A stretch of DNA of 64,000 nt from Paludibacter sp. (lineage in GTDB: Bacteria; Bacteroidota; Bacteroidia; Bacteroidales; Paludibacteraceae): positions 184,603 through 248,602 of the forward strand of contig JAQVAV010000007.1 of NCBI GenBank assembly GCA_028690665.1. The letters run 5' to 3'. The notes under the pieces were generated by a model. The model was not told where the DNA came from. It saw only the letters and a program-made list of their open reading frames with translations, and made no database searches. Positions 35,716 through 48,016 of this stretch are shown in pieces. Both the position numbers and the translations under genes were made by a program. The number at the start of each line of letters is the position of its first letter. The stretch's first letter is position 1.

Positions 35716-36729
35716 ATGAAAATTTATATATTTTTAGTAGTATTTTTCTTCATTGAAAATTTTTCCTACTCTCAGTTTAAAACAAAATATCCAGAGATTC
35801 CCAGGATAGATGTTCATATTCACATTTCAGATGTCGATAAAGTTCCTAATTATATAAGAGTTAGAGACACTTTATTAAGTAAGTATAATGTAAATTTTGC
35901 TTTCTGGATAACTTTGGAGGCAATTAACAAACCTATCAATTCACCAGACTCAATTTCTAATGCAGCCGACGGCAGAATGTTATGTGCTTTTGCAGATTAT
36001 AAGCCGCATTTAGGGTTGAACCATACAGCTGAGTATTTCGAAAAGAAAAAATCAGAAGGGTTTATTGGATATAAATTTTGGTTTGGTTCATATTACAGAG
36101 TTTTGAAAAATGGAGAAATTGGGATTAAAGATATTGATGATCCAAGACTTGACTCTGTCTTTTCAAACGCTGAAAAATCAGGAGTCACAATGCTTTCTCT
36201 ACATATTGCAGACCCCAATGGCCCTTATGGAAATAGATTGGATTGTATTCAGGATCCGGTTTTCTTTTGGAGGCAAATTAGAAGTTTTGAAAATGTGTTA
36301 ATCAAACATCCAAAACTTAAAGTTATTGCAGCTCATTGTCTTTGGCTTATTTGTCAGGATGCACAAATCGATTATTTACGATACATGTTAAATCAATATC
36401 CAAATTTATATATTGATTTGGCCGCTACTTTTCAATATTATTATTTAGATAATACGGCGAATCTTCGTGATTTTATGATTAAATACTCTGATAGAATACT
36501 TTATGGAACTGATTCAGGAGGCATTAAAAGCGATGAAGTTGAAAATATTGCACTTAGATATTCAAAAACGTTTAGAATTCTTGAAACTGATGAAATGGTA
36601 AATGGTGCATTTTGGGGGAAAGATCGAGCAATAAAGGGATTAAATTTACCAAAAGAAGTTTTGGAAAATATTTATTATAAAAACGCAATAAGACTTTATC
36701 CGAATTTAAAATCATCTTTTCGACCATAA
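35716..36729 (+). CDS. Exported amidohydrolase (amidohydrolase_2 family)
   Basis: A 337-residue TIM-barrel metal hydrolase with signal peptide MKIYIFLVVFFFIENFSYSQ. Metal-ligand motifs in order: RIDVHIHISD (HxH), GYKFW (possible Lys), LHIADPNG, VIAAHCLW and ILYGTDSGG (Asp). The C-terminus ENIYYKNAIRLYP is the usual end of amidohydrolase_2 proteins, which include lactonases and aromatic-acid decarboxylases. The role in a glycan locus is unclear; it might act on a lactone or ester decoration. It lies 64 bases downstream of GH16 and 92 upstream of the second GH30. Confidence 0.82.
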   Translation: MKIYIFLVVFFFIENFSYSQFKTKYPEIPRIDVHIHISDVDKVPNYIRVRDTLLSKYNVNFAFWITLEAINKPINSPDSISNAADGRMLCAFADYKPHLGLNHTAEYFEKKKSEGFIGYKFWFGSYYRVLKNGEIGIKDIDDPRLDSVFSNAEKSGVTMLSLHIADPNGPYGNRLDCIQDPVFFWRQIRSFENVLIKHPKLKVIAAHCLWLICQDAQIDYLRYMLNQYPNLYIDLAATFQYYYLDNTANLRDFMIKYSDRILYGTDSGGIKSDEVENIALRYSKTFRILETDEMVNGAFWGKDRAIKGLNLPKEVLENIYYKNAIRLYPNLKSSFRP

Positions 36730-36821
36730 TATCGTTCATACTCTCGATAACACATGTTAATACTTGTAATTTCACTTTTTATCCTTATTCAATACATTAT
36801 TCACAAATCAATTTATTTATC

Positions 36822-38690
36822 ATGAAAGAATCAAGTTTATTCTTTTTAGCTATTGGGCTAACTTGTTTAATTTTTGAATCTTGTTCAAATGAACTAAATC
36901 TGGCACCCAAAATCGAACAAACCAGTTTAAATCCCCGTCAAAAAGCACCTTTAGCAAATTCGATTTCAGTTTCTTCGTCGAATATGCAAACAATAAAGGG
37001 TTGGGGAGTAAAAGTAGATATGTTGTCAAATTCTACTGCCAGACAAGCTCAATTGGTAGATTTGGGAATTACAATTTCACGTATTTATATGGATCATAGT
37101 CAATGTAATGCGAATGGAACAGTAGCTGCCAGTGCAATGGATGGAATTTGTAGTCAGATAAGTACCGTAAATAGTTATGGATTACCTTACATTCTTTGTT
37201 CCTGGAGTCCAAATTATGCGATGAAAGACAATAATGCCCCAAGTGGTGCAGGCATGCTTCGTACAGATAAAGAAGGTGTTTTTACTGATTATTGGAAAAA
37301 TGTATGTAGTTATATCCAATCAAAAGGACTACCATTACCCCTTGCAATCAGTATTCAAAATGAACCAACTCTGGGCGCATCAACTTATGATGGTATGGGA
37401 TTTTTAGGACAAAACAATTGGGACTATTCTCAATACTATCGTGTAATTAAATCTGTAAGAAGTAAATTAGATGCTGCAGGATATTCAGGTGTTAAACTCA
37501 TAGGACCTGAAGAAGGTTCGTATTGTTCCGGGAATAATTGGGGGAATGCCCTTGCCTATCTTGGTGGACAGGGTTTTCTGGCATTTAATGATGTAACACT
37601 AAGAAATGCAATTTGGGGTTGTTCTGCCCACAGTTATTATTGGGGAGGAGGAACTTCTGGCATTGCTTCTTGGCGAGATGCCTGTGAGACTTGGGGAAAA
37701 GATAAATGGATGACCGAGTTTAGTGATGTTGAAACCTCAAATCCCAACGCACCAACATATACGTTTGCTATAGAATCAACCCGAAGATTCTGTTCTGATA
37801 TGGCGTTTGTGCGTAATAATTATTGGCTATGGTGGTCTGCATCGCAGGGACCATATACAGAAGTTTTAATGGATGGAACATATTTTACTAAATTGCCAAT
37901 TTATTATATTTTACAAAAAATATGGAAGAATGTTCCAGTTGGTTCTGTGGCACGGAGAGTTACGAGCACAAATAGTGGATTTGTATTGTCTGACGCTATT
38001 AACATGGATGGTGTCGCATTTGTTACGCCGGAAAACAAAACAGTTGTTGTAATTGTAAATTTCACAAATTCTGTAATCACTCAAAGTATTGATGGGCTGT
38101 CTGGTAATAAAGCAGATATTTATCAAAGCACTTCTACTCAAAATATGGTATTATCTGGTTCTCCAACAATTTCAGGAGGCGTAATTTCAATGGTTTCTTT
38201 TCCTGCTAAGAGCGTGTCAGTTATTGTTACTTCAACTACGGTTGGTGTAAACATTCTGAATAATTCTGGTTTTGAAACTGGTTCTCCTTCGCAAACCATT
38301 TCAAATTGGGATACTTGGGCAGGTACAAATGGAACAGATGCAGATGCAGATTACACTGAAGCGGGTGGCCATAGTGGTAGTTATAATCTTGTCCACTGGA
38401 AAGCAAATGCTTATGAGGTATCTACATCTCAGACACTAACAGGTGTAATAAATGGGACTTATAAATTGACTGCATGGATTCAGGGTGGTGGTATACAATC
38501 TTTACAAATGGCTGCTGAAATGATTGGAGGCTCAAATGCAACATTAACTATTCCGGTTTCAGGTACATGGACTCAATATACGATTGATAATATAAACATT
38601 ACTAGCGGTCAGTGTAAGATTGACTTTTGGGATAAAGCTTCAGCAAATGGCTGGGTTCATATTGACGATGTGGTACTTCAAAAGAAGTAA
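36822..38690 (+). CDS. GH30-like glycoside hydrolase, lipoprotein with C-terminal carbohydrate-binding-like domain
   Basis: A 622-residue paralogue of the GH30 at 30944. It has a lipobox (TCLIFESCSNE), and the barrel starts at TIKGWGVKVDMLSNST. Acid/base candidate Glu in AISIQNEPTLG (about 183); nucleophile candidate Glu in WMTEFSDVETS (about 298). The beta-sandwich ends near residue 475. Instead of a T9SS tail it carries a C-terminal beta-sandwich of about 145 residues (NILNNSGFETGSPSQTISNW; NGWVHIDDVVLQKK), which resembles CBM4/9-like galactose-binding modules. The lipoprotein anchor and appended module suggest a surface-attached endo-enzyme. Confidence 0.83.
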   Translation: MKESSLFFLAIGLTCLIFESCSNELNLAPKIEQTSLNPRQKAPLANSISVSSSNMQTIKGWGVKVDMLSNSTARQAQLVDLGITISRIYMDHSQCNANGTVAASAMDGICSQISTVNSYGLPYILCSWSPNYAMKDNNAPSGAGMLRTDKEGVFTDYWKNVCSYIQSKGLPLPLAISIQNEPTLGASTYDGMGFLGQNNWDYSQYYRVIKSVRSKLDAAGYSGVKLIGPEEGSYCSGNNWGNALAYLGGQGFLAFNDVTLRNAIWGCSAHSYYWGGGTSGIASWRDACETWGKDKWMTEFSDVETSNPNAPTYTFAIESTRRFCSDMAFVRNNYWLWWSASQGPYTEVLMDGTYFTKLPIYYILQKIWKNVPVGSVARRVTSTNSGFVLSDAINMDGVAFVTPENKTVVVIVNFTNSVITQSIDGLSGNKADIYQSTSTQNMVLSGSPTISGGVISMVSFPAKSVSVIVTSTTVGVNILNNSGFETGSPSQTISNWDTWAGTNGTDADADYTEAGGHSGSYNLVHWKANAYEVSTSQTLTGVINGTYKLTAWIQGGGIQSLQMAAEMIGGSNATLTIPVSGTWTQYTIDNINITSGQCKIDFWDKASANGWVHIDDVVLQKK

Positions 38691-38748
38691 TAGTTTTAAA
38701 ATATGATTTCCGTATTAATAAGATTATGTAATTCTAATCATGTTGAAG

Positions 38749-38775
38749 GAGTTTGTATAAATTACAAACTCTTTC
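38749..38775 (+). terminator. Weak terminator after the second GH30
   Basis: GAGTTTGTA / TACAAACTC is a perfect 9-bp stem with a 5-nt loop, followed by TTTCT. It sits 59 bases past the stop, in a 275-base gap that may also contain a promoter for the second GH16 gene. Confidence 0.6.
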
Positions 38776-38965
38776 TATAAAGAAAACAAAACTACTATGG
38801 GTAATTTAATGAAATAGATTTAAAAATTATACAGATTTAACCCTATATTAAGTTTTAAAAAGAAATTTATTTGAAATGTACTGCTGCAAATATTAGAACC
38901 AGTGTTAATAATTTAACAATAATGATTTAGTTTTCAATTATACCTAAATCTATAAAAAAAAAGTA

Positions 38966-40099
38966 ATGAAAATAAAAATGTTCTTTTCAATTATTATAAT
39001 GTTGTCAATAGCATTTATAATATCAAGTAGTAAGATTGAAGTTAATGAAAGCAATTCTAAAAATGCTACATTCAAAGATTTTCCGGCAAATCCAATCGAG
39101 AAAAATGGATATACATTAGATTTCCAAGAAGAATTCAATAATAAAGTTCTTGATCTTACAAAATGGCCATCGCCTACAAGTGTTACAACAAAATACACAT
39201 TTAGCGACTCTTGTTTGAATCTTTATATTGCTGCAACAACTAAGCCTGCAAATGGGGATTTAGTTTATAATTTTAGGTATAGTCAAATTAATACTTATAA
39301 GAAGATTACAAAACTTGCAAATGGGTCATTCATAACCGCTATAACTCCCACTGAAGGCTACGCTACTAAATATGGATATTTCGAAATGAGAGCAAAATTA
39401 CCAGATTGCGGAGGAGGTGGTCATTGTGCGTGGTGGATGGTAGGAAATCCGGATGATGGAGTGACTCAAACTCAAAGTGCCGAAATCGACATCATTGAGC
39501 CATTATATAGTAAAGTCAACAATTCCGCTCCAAAGGTTCATCCCTGGTACGATACAAAATGTACTGAATGGAGTCGTAATGTTACTAACTCAGGTTATCC
39601 TGAGAAAGAATTTCATATTTATGGAATGGATTGGTCTCCAACAGGCATAAAATTTTATTATGATAATCAACTAATTGCCTCTACTACAAATACTCCTAAC
39701 TATAAAATGACTATGATGCTTTCAATATATGCATGTAGTGATCACTCTTATTGGTCAGGTTGGGATAATGGTGTTTACCCAAAAACATTTAGTATCGATT
39801 ATATTAGAGTTTGGAAATTAAACGCCACAAGCGTTGAAAATATAAATAATTCTGAAGATAAAATGGAAATATATCCAAATCCAGCTCGTGATAAAATAAT
39901 GATGAAGAATTTTCATCCAAGACCTGAACCGTCAAACATTGATTTAATTGATATGGTTGGGCGTAAAGTCGATGGATTTGTTTTACCTGCCAATGTGACT
40001 AACTACAGTTACAATAGTTCAGGCTTGAAATCAGGAATTTACTTTCTTTATTACCAGTCGCAGTCCAAAACATTAACTAAAAAAATAATGATAGAATAG
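38966..40099 (+). CDS. GH16 endo-glycosidase with T9SS sorting domain
   Basis: A 377-residue paralogue of the GH16 at 34776. The N-terminal hydrophobic segment (MFFSIIIMLSIAFIISSS) lacks a lipobox Cys. The GH16 domain spans about 35-288 with active-site QSAEIDIIEPLY (ExDxxE, about 172). After a short linker comes a classic T9SS type A domain (MEIYPNPARDKIMMKNF; NIDLIDMVGRKVDGF; LKSGIYFLYYQSQ; KKIMIE). The product should therefore reach the surface by T9SS, whereas its paralogue is a lipoprotein. The catalytic residues are intact. Confidence 0.9.
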   Translation: MKIKMFFSIIIMLSIAFIISSSKIEVNESNSKNATFKDFPANPIEKNGYTLDFQEEFNNKVLDLTKWPSPTSVTTKYTFSDSCLNLYIAATTKPANGDLVYNFRYSQINTYKKITKLANGSFITAITPTEGYATKYGYFEMRAKLPDCGGGGHCAWWMVGNPDDGVTQTQSAEIDIIEPLYSKVNNSAPKVHPWYDTKCTEWSRNVTNSGYPEKEFHIYGMDWSPTGIKFYYDNQLIASTTNTPNYKMTMMLSIYACSDHSYWSGWDNGVYPKTFSIDYIRVWKLNATSVENINNSEDKMEIYPNPARDKIMMKNFHPRPEPSNIDLIDMVGRKVDGFVLPANVTNYSYNSSGLKSGIYFLYYQSQSKTLTKKIMIE

Positions 40100-40171
40100 A
40101 ATTCTTCTATATGTTAATCATTATCAATACAATAAGTTCAAAACCAATTACAGCAAATTCAAATTTATACA

Positions 40172-41758
40172 ATGAAAAAAACACTTATCCCTGCATTACT
40201 TTGTTTAATGTTAATAGTAAATGCACAAATCAGTGAAAGAGGCGCATATTTTGCCAAGAAGAAATATGTACCGGAACGGTTGCCCGAGTACAAAGAAATA
40301 AAAAATCAGTTACCAACACCAATACTTGATGGCAATAAAGATTGGATAGAACTTTATTGGAAAGCATGGCAAATAGGGTTCTCTAATTTAAAAACGCCGC
40401 CAACTGGTTCACCTTTAGTTTCTAATTGGATAGACGAGGGATTTTGGCCCCAGATTTTTCAGTGGGATACCAACTTTATGACCATGTTTGGCCGATATGC
40501 CAATAATATATTTCCTTTTATCAATTCTCAGGATAACTTCTATGCTGCACAGCATTTGAATGGAATGATATGTCGTGTTATTAATGAAGCAGACGGAGCT
40601 GATCATGAATGGGGTCTGGGACCGAACTTTACGCGTACAATAAATCCACCACTTTTTGCTTGGGCAGAAGTGGAAAACTATAAATTTACGGCTGACAAAG
40701 CGCGCTTATCACTTGTTCTACCAGTTCTTGAAAAATATGCTGAATGGATTGATAAAAACAGAACTGATAACACCACTCCACATCGTCTTTATTGGACAAA
40801 TGGACAGGCTAGTGGTATGGATAATACTGCCAGAGACACCGGTCGCCCTAATAATGGGGATGTTCATTCAGCAAATGATCCAATGGGTTGGGTAGATATG
40901 TCATCTCAAATGGTAATTTTTTATAACAATCTTTCATTTATTGCCAAAGAATTAAACGATACTATGAAAGCTGCAAGATATAATAAACAAGCTGCCGATA
41001 TTGCAATCAGAATAAATAAATTTATGTGGAATGAAAAAACAGGGCTTTATCACGATGTTACTCCGGAAGGAAAACAAACAACATGGAAAACTGTAGCAGC
41101 ATTTTGGCCTTTATTAGCTGGCATCACATCTACTCAACAAACAGACAGATTAGTTAAAAACATTAAGGATACCACACTTTTTTGGCGCACTTTACCATTA
41201 CCATCACTTGCAGCTAATCAACCAACTTATGATGTTAATGGTCATTATTGGTTGGGGGGCGTTTGGGCTCCTACCTCATATATGGTAGTCAAAGGTCTTG
41301 AGCAGCATGGTTATTATGACTTAGCAACAACTATCGCCGAGAAATTCCTTTATTCGATGTCTGAAATCTACAAATCTACTGGAACAATATGGGAAGTTTA
41401 TTCACCGGAAATGTATCTTCCGGCAACTGATGCCAGTGGTAAATACATTTGTAAACCTAATTTTGTGGGTTGGAATGGTTTAGTGCCAATATCTATGCTT
41501 ATTGAAAATATTATTGGAATTGAAGCTAATGCCATTGATAATAGCTTAACATGGCATTTACAACGTCAAGACAGAAATGGTATTGAAAATTTACGCTTTG
41601 GGAAAATCATTACTTCTGTTGTCTGCGAAACTGCAAAAACCGAAGAAGAACGGAAAATTACTGTTAATTCAAATTTACCATATAAACTTATAGTCAATGA
41701 AAAAGTATTTTCTGTAAAAACCGGTGATAATTTATTTTTGATACATAATAAAAACTAA
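40172..41758 (+). CDS. Trehalase-like (alpha/alpha)6-barrel glycoside hydrolase (GH37/GH63 type)
   Basis: A 528-residue protein with signal peptide MKKTLIPALLCLMLIVNAQ. The (alpha/alpha)6 barrel includes GFWPQIFQWDTNFMTMFGRY, the family motif ASGMDNTARDTGRP (Asp about 216 is the acid candidate), DPMGWVDMSSQM, and NGHYWLGGVWAPTSYMV, with the C-terminal base region TIWEVYSPE. This pattern is shared by GH37 trehalases and GH63 glucosidases. Whether it acts on trehalose, another alpha-glucoside or a different sugar is not visible. It lies 72 bases downstream of GH16 and 15 upstream of GH2. Confidence 0.8.
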   Translation: MKKTLIPALLCLMLIVNAQISERGAYFAKKKYVPERLPEYKEIKNQLPTPILDGNKDWIELYWKAWQIGFSNLKTPPTGSPLVSNWIDEGFWPQIFQWDTNFMTMFGRYANNIFPFINSQDNFYAAQHLNGMICRVINEADGADHEWGLGPNFTRTINPPLFAWAEVENYKFTADKARLSLVLPVLEKYAEWIDKNRTDNTTPHRLYWTNGQASGMDNTARDTGRPNNGDVHSANDPMGWVDMSSQMVIFYNNLSFIAKELNDTMKAARYNKQAADIAIRINKFMWNEKTGLYHDVTPEGKQTTWKTVAAFWPLLAGITSTQQTDRLVKNIKDTTLFWRTLPLPSLAANQPTYDVNGHYWLGGVWAPTSYMVVKGLEQHGYYDLATTIAEKFLYSMSEIYKSTGTIWEVYSPEMYLPATDASGKYICKPNFVGWNGLVPISMLIENIIGIEANAIDNSLTWHLQRQDRNGIENLRFGKIITSVVCETAKTEEERKITVNSNLPYKLIVNEKVFSVKTGDNLFLIHNKN

Positions 41759-44896
<3,138 letters not shown>

Positions 44897-44969
44897 ATCA
44901 GGATAGAATATTTTTTCTATAAGATAAGAAATTCAAAGTTCACTATCAAACTATTAGTTTTTTAAGGAC

Positions 44970-45009
44970 AGAAAGAATGTTTGTTAATTCTCAAACATTC
45001 TTTCTTTTG
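44970..45009 (+). terminator. Rho-independent terminator ending PUL1
   Basis: AGAAAGAATGTTTG / CAAACATTCTTTCT is a perfect 14-bp stem with an 8-nt loop and a TTTT tail, 73 bases past the GH2 stop. Confidence 0.85.
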
Positions 45010-45098
45010 AAAGGTATTTAAAGCAATATCTCAAAAACACACTCTACTTAGTATTAAATTTAAAATTATAATCAAAGTCACTTATTTGACTTAGTTTT

Positions 45099-45920
45099 AT
45101 GGAAAACTTTACAAGAACTTTGCTTACAGAAATTGAAAACCAAATAAAGAAAATAGAAAATGATGAGAAAAATAGGTTGACAATTCTAAAGATGATTTTA
45201 AAGTTTCTTGATGGCAGGTTGCAGGTACTGAAAGAGTTTGTGATTAATTATGAATTTCAATCAGAAGAGGAAGAAATAAAGTTTTTCAAAGAGCAGAAAC
45301 CTAAAATATGGAGTAATCTGATTTATTACTTGTCTGTGTATAAAATTGAGATAAACCGTCCAAGAGGAAGCGTGCTGACTGTTGAAGCATATTTGATGGC
45401 TGAACTGGACAGAATAAAGCATTTTTTTGATCGGAATGTTGAGATTTATCACTACTACCGTACTGACTCTATCCACTTTGATAAATACTATTTTCTTCGA
45501 AACAGGGACATTGATATTCCGGTTAATCTGGCTTGTTTCTATTACGAAAGAGATGTCCGTTTCTCCACCGGTTATGATTATAAAATTTCAAAGATTATAG
45601 CTAACGATCTTATTGAATTGCATATTAACTCCGAACTTTTTAAGTTGAAGATGGAGCCTGAACATACTCAAACAGATTTTCCCGTACTTCAGACACGCGA
45701 AACATGGACGGCGACTAAAACGGATTTAGTCGAGTTGATTTATGCGCTGTACACTGCGAAATGCATTGACTATGGCAATATAAAATTAAATGCTCTTACT
45801 GCATATATGGAAAATATCTTCAATATAAGTATTGGGGATATTTACCGTATTTTCTTGGAGATAAGGGGCAGAAAAGGCAATCGGACTCAATTCTTCGATC
45901 GTTTAGGACGACTTGATTAA
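45099..45920 (+). CDS. rteC: RteC-family protein (conjugative-transposon excision regulator)
   Basis: A 273-residue RteC-domain protein. Recognisable features are the charged helical N-terminus, YYLSVYKIEINRPRGS, DIDIPVNLACFYYERDVRFSTGYDYKISKIIAND and the C-terminal KTDLVELIYALYTAKCIDYGNIKLNALT plus FNISIGDIYRIFLEIRGRKGNRTQFFDRL. In CTnDOT-type elements RteC activates transcription of excision genes, under control of RteA/RteB. No rteA, rteB, exc or tra genes are nearby, so this is an orphan copy, probably a remnant of an integrated element. The frame is intact. Confidence 0.88.
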   Translation: MENFTRTLLTEIENQIKKIENDEKNRLTILKMILKFLDGRLQVLKEFVINYEFQSEEEEIKFFKEQKPKIWSNLIYYLSVYKIEINRPRGSVLTVEAYLMAELDRIKHFFDRNVEIYHYYRTDSIHFDKYYFLRNRDIDIPVNLACFYYERDVRFSTGYDYKISKIIANDLIELHINSELFKLKMEPEHTQTDFPVLQTRETWTATKTDLVELIYALYTAKCIDYGNIKLNALTAYMENIFNISIGDIYRIFLEIRGRKGNRTQFFDRLGRLD

Positions 45921-46237
45921 GCGGATGGATGATACGGATATAAGTGGCAAATAAAACAGGTATGGTCTGACTAATAAATTCAAATCTCATATTTAAATCT
46001 TATTATATAATTTAGAAAAGAACAACTCAATATAGGAATTCAACATAGCGTTCGCTAAAAGTCTCTCACGAAAATCGGCAATTTTCAACAACAAACGGGA
46101 TATAGGCAGAATGTTCATACTATGCGTAAAGTGTGGCGTGGGCTTCGTCTGTTTCGTTTGTAGGTATGCCGATGCCTCGTGGGAAATAGTTGAAAGTCCA
46201 CGTTCTTTTATTTAGGCACTCTACAATTTTAGCTGAT
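45921..46237 (+). other. Noncoding tract between rteC and the RibD/DHFR-like gene
   Basis: This is 317 bases with no convincing ORF. Its 3' half (about 46070-46200) is noticeably richer in G+C than the surroundings (for example GTGTGGCGTGGGCTTCGTCT), unlike the local A/T-rich intergenic DNA. That composition suggests it arrived with rteC. I see no clear structure. Confidence 0.5.
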
Positions 46238-46765
46238 ATGAAAAAGATAATACTATACACAACAGTTTCTTTAGATGGTTATTTAGCTCCCATTTACGGA
46301 GGATTTGATTTGTTGATAACAATCTCAAGGCCTGAACGTGAAGATTACGGAAAAGATCAGTTTTTTGATTCAATCGACACGATTGTAATGGGTGGAAATA
46401 CCTATTATGAATTATCTTGTATAGATGTTGAAATGCCATTCAAGGCGAAAGAGATATACGTTATTTCTCAAAGAGCAATTGAATTTCACAAAGAGGTGCA
46501 CTTTATTAGAGAAAATGCGATCAATGAAATAAAAAAGCTCAAAGAAGTTGACGGTAAAGATATATGGCTATTGGGTGGAGGTATTTTAACGGCATCACTA
46601 TTAGAATGCAAACTGATTGATAAAATGGTCTTAATTTATTTGCCGGTCTTGCAGGGAAACGGAATTCGGTTGTTTCCCAAGTATAAGCTGGAATCTAACT
46701 GGAAATTGATCAATAGTCAATCATTTAAGAATGGTTTGTTGAAAGCTGAATATCAACTTTTTTAA
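46238..46765 (+). CDS. RibD C-terminal/dihydrofolate reductase-like protein
   Basis: A protein of about 175 residues with the DHFR/RibD-C fold: MKKIILYTTVSLDGYLA, TIVMGGNTYYELSC, KDIWLLGGGILTASLLE, IDKMVLIYLPVLQGNGIRLFP. These are the conserved patterns of the 'dihydrofolate reductase family protein' group, often carried on mobile DNA next to resistance or regulatory genes. The ORF track opens with a TTG at 46190; the ATG at 46238 gives the family's usual N-terminus. The true substrate is unknown. It converges with the IS4 element, whose inverted repeat begins 32 bases after its stop. Confidence 0.85.
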   Translation: MKKIILYTTVSLDGYLAPIYGGFDLLITISRPEREDYGKDQFFDSIDTIVMGGNTYYELSCIDVEMPFKAKEIYVISQRAIEFHKEVHFIRENAINEIKKLKEVDGKDIWLLGGGILTASLLECKLIDKMVLIYLPVLQGNGIRLFPKYKLESNWKLINSQSFKNGLLKAEYQLF

Positions 46766-46793
46766 TCTAAGAATTCATTTTTATATCCGATTT

Positions 46794-47888
46794 CTAAGTA
46801 CATGACAAAAAAATAAAAATATCTATATCTGATTGAAAATGACCATTTAAAAGAATAGACGCAATGAAAGTTAGTCCATTTTTAAAAAAGCTTTTAGCCC
46901 TTCTGCCATTGTTTAGAATTCTAATAGATTTTACTTGTTCGTGTAAATATATTCCAACTAAATATGACCAAGTAAAAGCAATTAAAACTAATGATAGAAG
47001 TTTATCAATTCTTTCTATATCAGTCAAATGAGTGTCTTCAATATTAAATCCACTTGTTTTTAAAGCTCTAAATGCAGTTTCAATCTGCCAGCGTTTTTTA
47101 TATATTTTTTGCGCAATTTCAGGTTTGCAAAATGAGATAACTATCTGAAATTCTGTTTTTCCTTCTTTGTTTTTGATTTTTGAAGCAGACAAATAACACA
47201 ACTGATTATTGACATAATATATCGAGTGTAAAAATTTTGTTTGATTCAACTTTAAATCAGCAAAGAGCCAAGTAGCCTTAAACTGTTTGCCAGTTTTTGG
47301 ATTTGTAACCCAGAAGTTATCCCGAATACGAATGTGATATTCAATTCGATTAAAGTTCAGATAGTCAATCCAATGTTCACCAACAAATTCTCGATCTGCT
47401 ATCAAGTAAAGAAGCGATTCTTTGCCAAATAATCGAATGTAATGATTGACGATTTGAATTCTCTCTGTTGTATGAGAATTACCTCGTTTAGGCATTAATT
47501 TGAATAAAATTGGAAAGGCAACTCCTTTATAAACAATGGCTAATACAAGTATATTGATATTTGTTTGACCAAATTTCCAATTCGTTCTGTCGATTGCAAT
47601 CGAGTACGGTGGTTTATGTGGCAAAAGTGCAAATATCAATTTTGCAATCAAGTCTTTGTCAAGCTTGTATTCAGCCATAAAACGCTGTATTCGTCGCAGT
47701 GAAGAGTTGCTGTCACAGCTATTTTCAAAGCCACTGGCAAGTTTTTCAAAACAAACTACCTGAACCTTGCATAGAGCACAAATAAACAAGCTAATGAACT
47801 TTATTCGGGCTAAGTTTAAACTTTTTCCAAAGTGTTCAACCAAAATTGAGGTTAAATCACTATTTTTGTGTGAGGCCTTAGTTTTCAT
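46794..47888 (-). CDS. IS4-family transposase
   Basis: A 364-residue DDE transposase with an intact frame. The first Asp is in YSIAIDRTNWKFGQTNINIL, the second in LLYLIADREFVGEHWIDYL, and the Glu is in YKKRWQIETAFRALKTSGFNIEDTHL, the Y-(2)-R-(3)-E-(6)-K pattern of IS4 elements. The stop codon (46794-46796) lies just outside the left inverted repeat and so uses flanking DNA. The gene nearly fills the element, with 114 bases upstream to the right inverted repeat. All catalytic residues are present, so the IS may still be active. Confidence 0.92.
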   Translation of the reverse strand: MKTKASHKNSDLTSILVEHFGKSLNLARIKFISLFICALCKVQVVCFEKLASGFENSCDSNSSLRRIQRFMAEYKLDKDLIAKLIFALLPHKPPYSIAIDRTNWKFGQTNINILVLAIVYKGVAFPILFKLMPKRGNSHTTERIQIVNHYIRLFGKESLLYLIADREFVGEHWIDYLNFNRIEYHIRIRDNFWVTNPKTGKQFKATWLFADLKLNQTKFLHSIYYVNNQLCYLSASKIKNKEGKTEFQIVISFCKPEIAQKIYKKRWQIETAFRALKTSGFNIEDTHLTDIERIDKLLSLVLIAFTWSYLVGIYLHEQVKSIRILNNGRRAKSFFKNGLTFIASILLNGHFQSDIDIFIFLSCT

Positions 47889-48016
47889 ATTTGAGTAAAA
47901 TCCGCCAAGATTTTTTTCTCTAAGATACTGAAAATTAAGGTCTTATCCAAATGAAGTGACAACTATTTTGCTGAATATCAAATAATTATATCGCTATATA
48001 ATTTTTGTCATGTACT
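46797..48016 (-). mobile_element. IS4-family insertion sequence, apparently intact
   Basis: A 1220-bp element bounded by perfect 15-bp inverted repeats AGTACATGACAAAAA (46797-46811) and TTTTTGTCATGTACT (48002-48016). It carries one intact transposase. No target-site duplication is evident. The insertion lies exactly at the end of the GH78 reading frame. Joining the flanks without the element restores ATT TTT TAG in the GH78 frame. Confidence 0.87.
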
